Below, one piece after another: positions 22,201 to 34,113 of a stretch of 64,000 nt of DNA. How positions within the stretch are numbered: the stretch's first letter is position 1; each line of letters opens with the position of its first letter. Both the position numbers and the translations under genes were made by a program. Source of the stretch: Symsagittifera roscoffensis (taxonomy: Eukaryota; Xenacoelomorpha; Acoela; Convolutidae); assembly GCF_963678635.1 (NCBI RefSeq), contig NC_087063.1:6604386-6668385 (forward strand), written 5' to 3'. The notes under the pieces were generated by a model, which was not told the origin of the DNA, did not search any database, and worked only from the letters and a program-made list of their open reading frames with translations.

Positions 22201-23870
22201 CTTTGTGGTGTTGAAAATGGAAGTTTTTCAACTACTTCTTCATTGATAAAATGGGATGGTGTTCGTATACTTTGTTGAATTAGATTTGTCGCTTCAGTTT
22301 GATAGTGTTATAAATTAAAGGTGTGTTACCGTTTTTTAATGAAGTTACACTTAAACAATCTCTAAGTATTGAGATGGTTGCAACTGCTGTTTTCGAAAAA
22401 TGGCTTGGTACGTTGAAAAACAAAACTTGAGACCATTCTGGGTTCCATACGTAATCTGTTTCATCTGATAGTACTGTTTTGTCGTCATTTTGTGGTCTAA
22501 AGATTTTTCTTGCTTGTGAAATGAGATCTAGGTTATGTTGGAAACAATCTATTATAAACCAATTTAGCAATTTTTGCAAATGATTAATAAATATTTGTGA
22601 TATTTCATGTAAGTGAAATTTTCACGAATTGAATCTAAAGAAAAGAGCGTGAGAAGAGATTAAGTTGTCATCTTAGTATTGTGTGTCAAGTGTTTGTGGT
22701 GGAGATGAGAATTCTGTATCGTTTATTTTTAATATGGAAGCGTAACTATGAAAAAAACAAAAACCATCAATTGTGAACGAAGGTTGAGTTGGCTCCCTGT
22801 AATTTTGGCTGTTGCATATTCTTATTAAACACCACAAAAATTTTAGAAACTTCATGTTCTGTGTCATCTGTTTGTTTTCGATGTGATGGTTGATTTGATG
22901 TAATTGGTGGTATAATATCGATTAGGAAAATGATACTTTGTGAGGTTATTTTACATATGCCTTGTAGATAGTGACCACGTACTTGCTGACTTTTACCTCT
23001 GGGAATTTACCTTTTTGAAACAAATTTACGATTAAATTATGATAAAAAATGTACTTGTCCTCATGATGGGTCGCTATTTGAGTTGATGATGAATGGAAGG
23101 ACAGTGTTATTGTCATTTTTTTGTCTTAAATTATCATTTTTTTTGCCGTCTTACGGTTAGTGTGACATTTTTTAAATAATTTATTGGTTGATTCTAATTA
23201 TATAGTCTTACTGGTTTGCGAAAATACGAGTTTTTTAATCAGCATTCAGTTCTTATGAGTGATGTTTTCGTTGCTTCTGATTCCGAAAAAATATTTGGTT
23301 GTCTACTGTTTCATATTCGTCGTGCGGAAGTTTTTCTAAGATTTTGAAGTTTTGGTATCGTTGCCGAGTCGATTTCGAAACAACGTTTTCTGTTCTTGAA
23401 CTTTTTGATTTTTTTGTTTGTTTGATTTGAAATTTTTTCCTGCTTTTACGTTTGCTTTTTTAATCTAATATCATCTTTTGTCTCGGCGGGGTTATTACGA
23501 GGTCGTATTGTGCTTTCTTTGATCAACATTTATGAAGTATTAATTTTTTTCTGTTTCCCAAATTATCTTTTGACATAAGTATTAGAATGATTGTTGCGAA
23601 ATCGGGGAGTGAGTTTTTGTTTCCTAAACTGTTATTTCTTACGCTTTTCGTGAGGTTTCCCTAGTCCTTGGATTCGGTTGCCGTGAGTAGACGAGTTGGG
23701 AAGAGAGTATGTTTGAATAATTTTGTACTGCTCTCAAGTATATAAGTTACATCTAAGTAAAACTTAATCTTTTTTAGTCGAGGCTTGATTTGAGATCAAG
23801 AGTTCGAGAAAAGTAATTTATTGAATAATATCAGTTAGTCCTGGGTCATTTATAGCGGTTGGAAAGTGAA
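19260..23870 (-). mobile_element. Inverted, truncated relative of the first Gypsy element
   Basis: Read on the minus strand, the leader, the gag parts and the protease-linker end follow in the same order as 0.7-5.9 kb of the first element. Everything after the protease linker is missing: the sequence stops at LTR-like copy B. The sense strand is again A/C-rich, seen here as T/G-rich plus strand. The two elements face in opposite directions, about 13 kb apart at homologous points. Confidence 0.75.
19358..23130 (-). pseudogene. gag: Diverged gag-protease remnant
   Basis: Fragments align by protein pattern with the first element: the segment near 23,000-23,060 with the gag N terminus; 22,280-22,579 with the gag part around 2150-2450 (shared FRPQ, DYVW and TPL.YNT motifs); 21,367-21,576 with the part before 3350; a CX2CX4H knuckle near 20,940-20,982; and 19,358-19,603 with the end of the protease linker (shared SSxxYxKNxNxDxIxL). 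Stops and shifts occur throughout. The Arg/Ser/Asn tail repeat of the first element is absent. Divergence is far greater than expected for a recent duplicate, so these are separate old insertions of one family. Confidence 0.75.
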
Positions 23871-24540
23871 ACAACGTCTTAGGTCGTTTGACACTAGTTG
23901 TAAGTTCATTGACACTAGTTTGTATTCTGATTTTGTTTTTGGCTTTTTCTGATGCACATTTTTTAATAATGTGTAAAAAAATATAAAAAGTTTCAACATG
24001 TGTCCGACGTATTCACAGCCATTTTTATAGCACATAGAACAAAATTATGAATTGTTCTGCTTTAGTTTTAGAGAAAAATATGATTACCCTACAGGCTTTT
24101 TCGTCTCACAATTAGATTTACATTATTATGTTTTTCGTACTATTTTGATCAACTCTATGAATTTTTAACTATTTTACCGGATCTTTTTTTTTCAACTCAT
24201 ACATGCATTTTTGTTAGTTCCTGTTCAAACCCTACAAGACTTGTGTATAATTCCTGTCAAATCAAACCTAATTTACAACTTACTCTGTTCATGAACTTTG
24301 TCGTGCGTTATCATGTTTTTCTTGATTTTATCGGGTTTTTTCATTTCAAACCCTCCTGGATTTTCATTCTCTGTCGGAAGTTTTTTTTTCCTTTAGTTCC
24401 GTTCAGTTTTCAGTGTCGTTTCTTAAAACCCAATAGCAAAATAATAACTCATCGAAAAGCAAACTTGAGGCATTGGAGAGTTTACTAGGAATAAAAAAAC
24501 TCTTGAAAACCAGGTCTGGACACTAGCTAGTAACCTTACC
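23131..24540 (-). other. Leader of the inverted relative and flank
   Basis: The conserved leader motifs lie at 23,840-23,862, and a possible counterpart of the small 5' ORF lies at 23,280-23,480. Beyond about 23,870 I see no further similarity to the first element and no supported gene. Confidence 0.4.
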
Positions 24541-25347
24541 AGGAGTTCCATGAAACCCAAGAAAATGGTAATTAAAAAAATACTCATTCAATTTTTTTAC
24601 TCCTATTTCCTAATCTAAAAAAACAAAAAAATTTCAGAGTTTTCAATGCAACAAGCAGCATACATACGCTGAATCTAAAAATCCAGCCATTAGACATTTG
24701 GAGAAGTTTCAATGAACTCCATGAGATTGACAAAAAAATTCAACTCGTGATTTTTCTTGGAAAGTTTTCTTTTCAAAAAAACAATTGAATCGAACCGTTC
24801 AAGATAAAATTAAGAAAAATTTGATAAAATTTCGAAAAAATGCATCACTACAAACAATATATCAAAAAAGAAATTCTTTCTTCTGGATACTCTACAATTT
24901 AAAAACCATTTTGAAATTAGAGTCAATTAAAAGTTTCGGTTTTGGCGCCACTTGAAACTTTGGCAGCGGAGAAAGCAACAACTTTCCTATTTTTTAGCAA
25001 ATGAGGATGAGTTGAAAAAAAATAAAGTTCAAACTGCAAAAACTCATTTAAAATGGGATCATTACTTGATTTTTTTTCCTGAAAAAAAATAAAAACCAAA
25101 CGACCTGAAAAGAGCTTTCAATCCATGTTTCTCCATGAATAGAATATATCAAAGTTTTATATCAAAATAAATTATTTATTTTTCTTCTCGCGTGACTTGT
25201 TAATTTTTTGTCATATGAATAAGATTTTGACTTTTTTCTTTTAAAATCAAAAGTTAGTTTGATCCGAATTACATACGTTCAATCACAAACTTTAAAATAA
25301 TGAAACTGAACACAAAAAAGTTATGCAAAAAGTTTAAAAGATCAAAT
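24541..25347. other. Noncoding stretch
   Basis: AT-rich sequence with no coding frame that looks real. A TTTTGGCGCC string occurs at 24,940, like the one in the 1.7-kb array. If the vWA exon at 25.35 kb has following exons they should lie here on the minus strand, but I could not find one. Confidence 0.4.
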
Positions 25348-25351
25348 TTAC

Positions 25352-25650
25352 CTGTTGAAATCTGTCACGTTTTGTTCAGACAACAATGCCTGCTCCAAAA
25401 AATTTGCGACATATCCGTATTCACGCATTGCTTTTCCGTTTAAATATTGGCTTGAGAAAACTTTGACGTCGGAACTGAAGAGAATCAAACCGATTCTTAC
25501 CAAACCAAGACCAGATGCCCCCTGCGAACCATTGATATATTCCATGTACCTGTCGATAAAAACACCAATTTTGTACAGATCTTGAGGTGGTATGTTTGCA
25601 GATTGGTCTATTGCAAAAACAATGTCAGCTGCTTGTGGGTTGCAAATCAT
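25352..25650 (-). CDS. von Willebrand factor A-type domain exon
   Basis: The minus-strand frame encodes ADIVFAIDQSAN, the first strand and metal-site loop of a vWA domain (Asp-x-Ser-x-Asn, a variant of DxSxS). It continues with amphipathic helix 1 and a second strand (VRIGLILFSSDV), the expected vWA order. It ends at AACAG followed by GTAAAT, a good splice donor. The upstream edge is unclear: the first in-frame ATG is at 25,648-25,650, and possible acceptors end at 25,629 or 25,632. In nematodes such domains occur in secreted adhesion and C-type-lectin proteins. Only one exon is visible, so this is a gene part or a stranded fragment; the rest of the domain is missing. Confidence 0.6.
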
Positions 25651-25866
25651 CAGGCAGTTTAAAAAAATTGACCATTGCAATATATGTGATTGGTTGACAT
25701 ATGCAACGACAAAGTTGGGACTTCTCTCGCAATTTGATTATCAGATTTTTGTACGGTTGTAAGATTTTTGACAGAAAAAGTTGGATTGCCTGCTAGTGAA
25801 GAGTGTAAAACATAAGAAAAACAGTTTGAAGTTGTTGGTTTGAAGTACCTTGAATAACGCTCCAGA

Positions 25867-25881
25867 GGGGGGGGGGGGGGG
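25867..25881 (+). repeat. Poly-G tract of 15 bases
   Basis: An uninterrupted run of 15 G residues stands out in AT-rich sequence. Long G tracts can form quadruplexes and are maintained in some nematode genomes by a dedicated helicase. Sequencing length error is also possible. Confidence 0.8.
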
Positions 25882-25939
25882 CTTTGTCGGTGAGCAGGGA
25901 CCGGATAGGAGCAAAGCATAATTATTGAAAACTTCCATT

Positions 25940-27847
25940 ATTCACTTTGAAATTGGGATATCGGATGTTTTGAAATTGTCGATATCAAAAAACTAATCAA
26001 AAAGTATGCATTGCTGTTCTACAATGTTTGGTAAAGTTAAGTGGAAGCTAGATTCGTCAAACAAAAATAGACAAAATTTTCGTTTTGAATTTCTCTCACA
26101 ACGTCTAATGTTTTCCTGCGTAGCTCAAAAAAATGTAGGTCAAAATCCACAATTGTTTACTTAACAGATTATTATCGATTTTGGGGAATAAAAAAAGTAA
26201 AATTGAAGTTTATTTTGATAGTAGTTGAAAACTCTAGAACAATCTAGAAAAAAAATTGCTTATGTTTTTTTTAAAGTCATAGTTAAGAATCGGTCTACTT
26301 ATCACAACGTTTCGATCTAATTATCAGATTATCACGTTTAAAAAAAATAGTTTGAAAACAAACAGAATTACCATGCAAATCAACTTGTAATTCCTGTTTC
26401 AGTGAAAAATAATTTTTTTCAGCAATTTCGTTTTCGAAAAGAAATCGTTGTTAATTGATTTGAAAACTTTTTATAAGAATATGTTTTAGAAGTTATTGGC
26501 CGGGTATGATCAGCAATAAACGCCAAAATAATGTGCAACATGTGCAATCGATGGGACAAAGTCACGTGTTTTCGAAACGCATAAGAAGTACAGACCAAGC
26601 GTCAATGAGAGTTCACGCCAAATTTATCTGTTTTTTATGATGCACAAAATCAGTCTTAAAAACGGGCATGAGAAGAGTGCAAAACCACTTGGAATTGCAA
26701 AGAATAGCTTGGGTTTTTTAAAAACTGAAGTTGCACAGCATCAGAAAAATTTTGAAATTTCTTGCCTTCTTTGTCTTTTTTCAAATCTTAAAACAAATGT
26801 CAAAAAAATTCAAAAGTAATGAAAAAACGAACTTTTTTTGGAGTTTGGAGAAAAAGTTTTGGATGGTGGAGAAAAGCCATAAAAAAGTCAAAAACAAAAA
26901 AAATTACCTTTTCGGAGGGCCATAATTTTTTGTGTAAAATATTCAAGTGAGGCGCTATTTCAGCGGAGCTTCTTATCATCTTTCTCTTTCTATTGAACCA
27001 GAAATCTAAAAAGTGGGGAATAGAAAAAACAGAAGGTTTCCAAACGTGGTAAAAAATAAAATAATCTCTTTTCCGAGTTCCAAAATTGTTTATGCGAGAA
27101 ACTTTCGGCGCAGACAAATTACATGGGAGCTTCTCAAAAACCGATTTTTTGTCTTGAACGCGAAGTCTCAGATTTAGTATAGTATTTTTTGAGAGAATTC
27201 AAAATTACTGAAAACGGTCAAAAAAATCAAAACTTTTTCGCTGGTCATAATTTTCTGTGTAGAAAATATTGCGCGTAGCCACTGTTACGTTGGACCTTAC
27301 CGCAATCTGTTTTTTTGGACTTTTAGTCTCAGATTTGGGAAAAAACTTTATAAGAAAATGAAAAAAAAAATCAAAAAAAGGTTCATATATTGCCTCCTTA
27401 GGTTTGATCGAACGCTGTAGAAAGAGAGTAGGGGTTTATGCAAAAAGATAGGGAAGTCAGCAATTTTTCAGTGGGCAAATTTGAAAAAAAAAATTGCGAA
27501 CGTCAAAAACGTTTTCCAAAGCGTCTCAAAAAAACTGTTTATATCAACCAAAAATTTCAAAAGTATGCGGTCCAGTACTTTTCTAACATCAAATTCAAAT
27601 ACACACAAAATTGGTTTGTAAAATCGATAATATGTGAGCAAAAATGACCATCAGTGAGGAAGATATTGACATAACATGACAATGAATAGCCGAAAGCTTA
27701 AAATGATCTGTGGTGCAAAAAACTTTCATTTGATCTCCAAGTTTTCGCCAAATTTCTGGCCGAATTACCATTCAGATTATATATGCGGAAATATATTTTA
27801 AAAAAAAATTTTTTTTTCTCTGCTCAATAGCCATATCCAGATTTATA
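25940..27847. other. Noncoding stretch before the Tc1-like element
   Basis: AT-rich, with many A and T homopolymers. Short open frames on both strands (for example 26,637-26,925 and 26,800-27,117) are Lys/Phe/Ile-rich and show no domain or coding pattern. I see nothing else. Confidence 0.4.
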
Positions 27848-29132
27848 TACCTTGGTTCAAAAAAAGTGGCCGCTGAAATAATAGATTTTTCTAAGCATTG
27901 AGCAAACAAAATAATATAAGAAAATATGAGTCTGTTGCGTCTTTGTCTTGCCTATTCAGTCCCAGTCCATTTCTCCGCAAATTTTCCTTCGTTTTCAAGA
28001 CACTGGTCCAAACGCGTCGGGATAGAACCCATCAAATTTTTTCTTACCGCTGGCAAAATTACATGTTGAGATTCTTGAACATACTGAATTAGTTCGTCTT
28101 TTGTTTTCGGATTTTTCTTCTCAACAAAGGATTTAAGCATCATCCACACATTTTCCACTGGATTAATGTCTGGAGAATTGGGTGGCCACTGCAAAAAATG
28201 TACCGAATTTTCGGCAAAAAAATCTTTAGTTTGTCGGGAAGTATGGGGTGTGGCGCCGTCCTGCTCTAGTATCCAGCCATCGGGAAATAATGCAGTGGCG
28301 TAAGGAATAAAGTCACCAACAATTTCGCAGTACTTGGAACTATCAATTGTACCTCTTTCGATGATTTTCATGTAAAAACCTTTACTCGATATTGCTCCCC
28401 AGACCATAATTTTGGGTGAAAACTTCGGGAAACCTTTTCGCGGCGTTTTTCGATAAGAACTCCAAAGCTTGATTTTATTCCGATGAAGTTGGAACATGCA
28501 CTCGTCAGAAAGCCAGGTTTCTCCGAAATTGAAGTTTTTCCATGTTCTGCAAAATTCGATTCTTTTTTGCTCATGGACCGGTGTGATATTCGGGATGATT
28601 TTTGCAGTCTTTTTCTGCACGCCGGACGATTTCAGAGCTCGGAAAACTGTGGATTTACTGACGGATGTCCTAGCTAACTCGTTATAACGATCACAGACAT
28701 TTTGAGTTGATGCCGACGGAGATTTAAGCGCAATTTGACATAAGCGTTTTTTCTCATTGCCAGAAATTTGGAGAGGTCGGCCGCTTCCTTTCTTTCTTTC
28801 CAAGGTTCCCTTTTCTTCCAAGATTTTCATGTTACGTCGGAAACTACGCGGTGGCATTTTCACCCGTTTCGACAGATATTCACGTTGTTTGGAGTCGTTG
28901 ACATAGAGAAATTCAAGTAAATCGCGTTTCGCTTGCATTTCAAAATTTTGTGTTGAAGAATGATGTGTAGCATTTTCATTAGCTAAGTACCTGTCAATTG
29001 ATTCACACGGCGACAAAGTCTGTTCAACTTCTTTCTTTTTTATTTTTGCCACATTTTGCCAAAATTTGCCGCTTTCGAGCTATACGCATTTTTCAAAAAT
29101 ATTGCCGCGGCCATTTTTTTTGAACCAAGGTA
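27848..29132 (-). mobile_element. Tc1-like DNA transposon with intact ends
   Basis: Terminal inverted repeats of 26 bp (27,848-27,873 and 29,107-29,132) begin TACCTTGGTTC and differ at one base. A TA dinucleotide flanks each end (27,846-27,847 and 29,133-29,134), the target duplication of the Tc1/mariner superfamily. The 1,285-bp element holds a single transposase gene. Its complete structure and open reading frame point to a fairly recent insertion. Confidence 0.95.
27952..29052 (-). CDS. Tc1-family DD34E transposase
   Basis: The 366-codon frame has no internal stop. Residues 40-85 form a first helix-turn-helix, GSGRPL at 89-94 resembles the linker between the paired DNA-binding domains, and 95-150 form a second helix-turn-helix. 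The catalytic residues are Asp183 (WLSDE), Asp265 (EQDGATPH) and Glu300 (SPDINPVEN), with 34 residues between the last two: the Tc1 DD34E signature. The enzyme cuts and pastes the element at TA sites. The first codon at 29,050-29,052 is GTG, with an out-of-frame ATG two bases upstream. The first in-frame ATG is Met39 (28,936-28,938), which would still keep both DNA-binding domains nearly whole. Whether the original ATG mutated cannot be seen. Confidence 0.95.
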   Translation of the reverse strand: MAKIKKKEVEQTLSPCESIDRYLANENATHHSSTQNFEMQAKRDLLEFLYVNDSKQREYLSKRVKMPPRSFRRNMKILEEKGTLERKKGSGRPLQISGNEKKRLCQIALKSPSASTQNVCDRYNELARTSVSKSTVFRALKSSGVQKKTAKIIPNITPVHEQKRIEFCRTWKNFNFGETWLSDECMFQLHRNKIKLWSSYRKTPRKGFPKFSPKIMVWGAISSKGFYMKIIERGTIDSSKYCEIVGDFIPYATALFPDGWILEQDGATPHTSRQTKDFFAENSVHFLQWPPNSPDINPVENVWMMLKSFVEKKNPKTKDELIQYVQESQHVILPAVRKNLMGSIPTRLDQCLENEGKFAEKWTGTE

Positions 29133-29134
29133 TA

Positions 29135-32100
29135 TATGCTTAAGACCACAAAATTGAAGCCATGAAAACTGCCAAAAAATCACAATTTTCCGGACATCTA
29201 AGACTAAGAAGTTTGCCAAAATTTTCTTAGATTTCTTTATAATATTTCCTCTAAGTTTTTTTGTGCAATTTTTTTCTGTGCAGTTTTTTTTTCAAGTACA
29301 AATAATTTCAAAAAATTTGAACTGGACATAAATTGTTTTGTGCTAAAGTTTAAAATAGATAGACCAGATATTTCAAAAAAACAATAATTGAATCAGGTAA
29401 TTTATAACCTCAAATGAAAAAATAATTTCGTATTGCATCAGACGTAGTCCTGCTTTTGTGTATATTTTCCATTGATATCAATTTTTTTTCAAATCAAATG
29501 ACAGCTTTGTTAGTGTTTTCAGAGGTTGTTTAAAGAACAAAAAATTGAACCCCGAAAAAATTTATTTATGTTTTATTGCAAAAGGACAAAATTTCAAACT
29601 TTAATCGTCCTTGAAACCAAAATTTTCATGTTAGTGTTTCAGTAATTCCATCTAATGGAAGACGACTTTAGTCAGTAGCTAGACTTAAATAACTTTTTAT
29701 TAGCAGAAGGACGCCTCAATAAGAGGCGTGAAAGGAAGTACGTGAAAAGAAAAAAGAAATTCTTTCAGGTAATATCAAATTTTGATATTTTTTGTCTCAG
29801 TTCGTAACTTTTATTTGCTCATCCTCCCTCTTCTAATGATTATAATTATCAAGTGATATTACTGAAGTAGGTATCCAATTGAGAGCAGGAGCGACTCGCT
29901 CAAAACTAAAGCTGTAAACGCATCCAAAAGTAAAGGCTTACATATATGATTAAAACAGCTGTTGATTTTTTGACAATTAGAAATGATTATAATTATCAAA
30001 TGTAAGTGTTAAAAAGATCTGTTATCGATTATACTCGCTATTGTTGTCGACAGATTTTAATATCTTTCACTTCAATGTGATAAATTGTAATTCATAGAAA
30101 AACGCTTTATTTCGATTATTTTTAATTTTAATTGATTATAATTTCATATTCAGTCAAAATTTTTAACATCGATTTTTTTTAGTATTAAATGTTGCGTGTT
30201 AATGTTTTCCTGTTTAAAACAAATCTCGAAAAAATAGATGTCGGGTCTTACTTTGGTTAGTCGGAATACACAGTTTTACCATTAAACGAAAATTTCATAG
30301 AGCTCTTGTGACTTTAGTTGAAAAATTAAGCGAAAAATGGCTCAATTGGTGATTACAAAAACTAAAACTGTGAATGATGACTAATGAACGAAAATCATTT
30401 TTAAAATGAATTGTTTAGAAAACTGATTAAACTATTTGTCCATTTTGTACTTGAGCTGATGCTTACAAAAAGCATGAAAAAGCAAGCAATTCAGATACCA
30501 GGTCGGATATAAAACGAGTAAGGAAAAAAATTAAAAACAACTGAAATAGATGATTTTGTAAGTAACAAACAAATTAGAGATTAGGGATAAAATAACTAAT
30601 TTTAATCGATTAATAGAATCAAAAAATAGATTGATTAGTTATTGAGTATTTTTGGTTAAAGTGTATCATAACTGATTTTTCTTGTTTTCAAAAAGGGTGA
30701 TTATAATCAAAAAATAAGTCATTGTGATAGATTATTTCTCATTTTCAGTAAGAATGGTACTAAAATCATTACCTAATCAATTTTTAACACATGAAATTGG
30801 ATGCTGGTTTTCACTCCAAACGAAATAAAACATTTTAGGGGGCCATATAATAAATTTGTTTGGCAAAAATTGTCTTTCTTCAGTTTGTATTTCAAACAAC
30901 ACAGAAAATTCCGCTTTTAAACTTTTTTTCAGAAAAAAGCCGATTTCGGAAAAAGAATCGTTTGATCAAATGCTTGCAAAAAATTTTGAAATACATTTCT
31001 TTTGAACTTCGTTTACTTAAACATTATAACTATGAAGTTGTGTAACTTTCGGGCGATATAAAAAACGCAGGTTTCTTGAACTTAACTAAAAATTTTTGCA
31101 GTTTATTTATTGCCTTGAAGTTTCAAGTTTTCAGGCTATAAATTGATGAAACATCGCTAACTTACTGCTCAAAATTCATTTTTGAAACATTACTGAATTA
31201 GCGATTACGATATATGAGAATTCACCCGAGCATGATGAAGAAATTTGATTTCCATTTTATTCTAATCTCACACTAGAGTGTACAGCAGCTAAGTTTGTAA
31301 ATAATGAGCCAGCTTCTGTCAGTCTCGAATGTTCGAAAAAAAAACCGTTGTTAGTTTTCATTAAATGTTCCGATTTTCGATGGAAACTGAGTATTCATGT
31401 TTGTTGTGTTTTTTCTTTCAGTCAAAGCTCAAAGTGACAATTTTTAACGGCATTGTACTTCCAATTAATTTTGCAAACTTCTGGAAATTTGAAAAAACTA
31501 ATTCGGACATGTTCTGGACTAATTTATGCGTGCTTTCATGATTTAAATCATAATGCTTAATGCGTAACGCGACTTTTTATGCTTGGTAATTATCCTGCGC
31601 AACAAAATTGATCCAAAATGAATTTGGGCTATCTAATCGGTCGTATTAAATTCGTACGCTTAATAGTTTTCAGTTTTGGTTTTCGATTTTGTCCTAATTT
31701 ATAAATTTCAATAAAATTTTTCCTATATTTTTTTCTTTTACCGCTAAAGCAGAAAAAGGGCAGTTCTTTTCTGTAAACAAATTTCGGGATTATCTTTTAA
31801 ACTGGTTTTGAAATTCTGATTTTACTGATTTTCGCGCATTAGTTTAAACTAAAAATCTTACTGACAGAAATCAAGGATTTAATGCTACTTTCCGAAATGA
31901 TTTCCACCATGAATAAAAATTGTTGTAAAATTTGTGTAGACTCTTGCCCCTTGAGTTAATTCAGTAAGTTCAGTTTCCTACTCTTTCAATACGTTTTTGT
32001 TTGTTTTTCAGCTTTGCATTTACCGGTTTCATCATTGAAATTTGAGAAAAACTGTACATTCGGGTGTGATTTAAAGGTTTTTAGTTTTCACGCAAAGTCA

Positions 32101-32930
32101 GTTATCACAAATAATCATTCATAAATTTCGAGTGGTAAAATTATTAATTAAATTTCAGTCGTAATTCGAATGATATTTAGAAAATTACAAAAAAGTTTCC
32201 CACTGTCGAAAAACCGCTTCAAAAGCCGTTCAGCGAGTAAAGCAAGCAAGCATCTTTATTACAGAGGTTTAAGTCATGAAATTTTTGTTTCTTGCCAATT
32301 ATTTTTTTAACAATTTTTAAGCCTCTTTAAAAAAGTTTTTTAGTCATTTTCTGATTTAAAAAGTTGTCAGTTAGTTTACTTTACAATGACTGTCGATTAT
32401 GCCTTAAGTTAGGATTTCTGTCAGATCCTTTCATTCTACCTAATGAAAGTAACAATCCTATTTCAAAAAAAAATTATGTACTATGTTAACAATATGGTCA
32501 AAACACTCTTTGCTACTTGCAAAGCAATTAGCTTTCCTTGTTTTTTTTCAGGATTTGGATAAACAACATTAAAAGCTCCATCTGCAATCAAAGTTTTAAT
32601 TTGAGAAAACGCATGTTTTTAATCATATCTTATTTCTAGTACAGTAAAAAAGTTTTTTTTTTGTAGTACACGGAACGATATTTTGAAAACTATTTTACAT
32701 AGTATTGCTTCGAGCAAGTGTATAAAAAAATGACTGGGCATTTTATTCAATTTATTGGTCTCTTTCAGCTAAATAATTTCATGACGTCGTAAGTTTGCAA
32801 AAAAGCAATCAACTTTTTTCAATTGTGCATTTTGATCAAAAAGACTTTAAATTCATGGTTTATACAAGTCCTTTCATTGACGAAACTATGTTTTTTGTTC
32901 AAAAACTGATCATTTTTTTCCGTTTCAATT
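29135..32930. other. Noncoding stretch
   Basis: AT-rich sequence without supported genes. A short string GATTATAATTATCAA recurs near 29,837 and 29,984. Several TTTTCAG-like acceptor strings occur, as in nematode introns, but no open frame with coding character follows them. It may be intronic or intergenic. Confidence 0.4.
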
Positions 32931-32935
32931 ATTCG

Positions 32936-33085
32936 ACACAGAGGCGAAGTTGCACTTTGCATACACAAGCAAAAAATGACCAATAACGCTACTGGGAAAA
33001 ACTGCATCAGTAATACTTTGAGTTTACAAAATTTCTTAAGTTACGCAAGCCAATTATGACGCACTAGCAGTACCAATCGATTTCA
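32936..33085 (+). repeat. Direct repeat flanking the LINE remnant, left copy
   Basis: This stretch of about 150 bp contains GAAGTTGCACTTTGCATACA and CAATAACGCTACTGGGAAAA. It recurs at 34,114-34,305, where the copy has small insertions and a partial internal duplication of the CAATTATGA part. The two copies bracket a dead reverse transcriptase. Confidence 0.75.
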
Positions 33086-33437
33086 AAAAAAAGTTCACCT
33101 CAGTACACAGACAGAGAGACCTTGTCTAAAGAGGAAATAGCCCAAACTAAAAAATATTGATTTTTCTTTTTCCCACCCGACCAGTATAAAGAGAAGAAAA
33201 TGTTTCAATCATCAAAAAAGTCAACATACTAGACGCATTTCAAAGATTCAGTTAAGTTCGCTGGCTTGTTAAAAGTTTCTTACACAGTATATTTCAATAT
33301 GAGAAAATAAAAAAGAGAAGTTATGAGAAAAAATCCTTGGGTCCCTCTGAAAAAACAGATGAGCGTTACATGATGCGGTCAAGAAAAAAGTGTCTCAAGT
33401 AACACAATTAGTGAATGAATACCTCGATCTCAATAAT

Positions 33438-34105
33438 TTTCCGGATAGACTTGAATTGGCGAACATTACACTTTGTTCAAATATGGGGATCCCGAATATG
33501 CAACAAACTACAGACCAATATCTAAAACTCATGCACTAGCGAAAACTTTTGAAAAAACTCTTCAACATTAAATGATTGAGGACCGAGATAAATTCCATTT
33601 GATAACTAACATCCATTTAGTTTTCAAACAAAAAATTTCTAACAGAAACAATGAAAATACAAGTTGATAAAAGCCGCTGGTTGTGGGTGCTCTTCTTGAT
33701 TTATTTAAAGCTTTCGACTCAAATGTCATACTTTTCTGTTAGCAAAAGTAGAATATTTGGTCTTTGACTCAACTGCCATAAATTTTAATTAGAGATATTT
33801 CAAAAATAAACATCGTAAACCATCCTAAATGGAACAGAAACAGATTGGCTCAGAGACGTAAGAGGAGTTTCTCAAGGTACTGTAGTAAGACCTTTTTATT
33901 TCATCTGTATGTCAATGATATGTACAAATTGATAAACTGTGTCCCATACAAAAAGCAGATGATACAAAACTACTCAGTAACGGTAAAAAAATCAATACCA
34001 TTGCAAAGAGAGTTTCAAAAGGGACATCGCTTATTTGTTGAACTATTTTAACCAACACTCATTGAAAGTCAATCGGGATAAACTGAGTTTATTGTTTTTG
34101 AGAAC
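33438..34105 (+). pseudogene. Non-LTR retrotransposon reverse transcriptase remnant
   Basis: Conserved blocks of a LINE-type RT appear in order but in different frames. A Tyr-Arg-Pro-Ile-Ser motif near 33,509 is followed by a Phe-Glu-Lys motif, and Lys-Ala-Phe-Asp (palm aspartate) lies at 33,707. Gly-Val-Ser-Gln-Gly lies at 33,864 followed by Phe-His-Leu-Tyr-Val-Asn-Asp, and Ala-Asp-Asp-Thr at 33,955. The first two share a frame; the last two use two others, with stops between. The motif style is that of CR1/Jockey-like elements rather than Gypsy. No endonuclease domain was found. It is old and inactive. Confidence 0.75.
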
Positions 34106-34113
34106 ATTTCAAC

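Noticed and set aside
25659-25938. Pro-rich minus-strand frames upstream of the vWA exon
   Set aside because: The proline run is the translation of the poly-G tract.
26637-27117. Overlapping Lys/Phe-rich frames on both strands
   Set aside because: Homopolymer-driven composition; no motif and no splice context.
28368-28687. Additional frames inside the Tc1-like element
   Set aside because: Shadows of the transposase gene.
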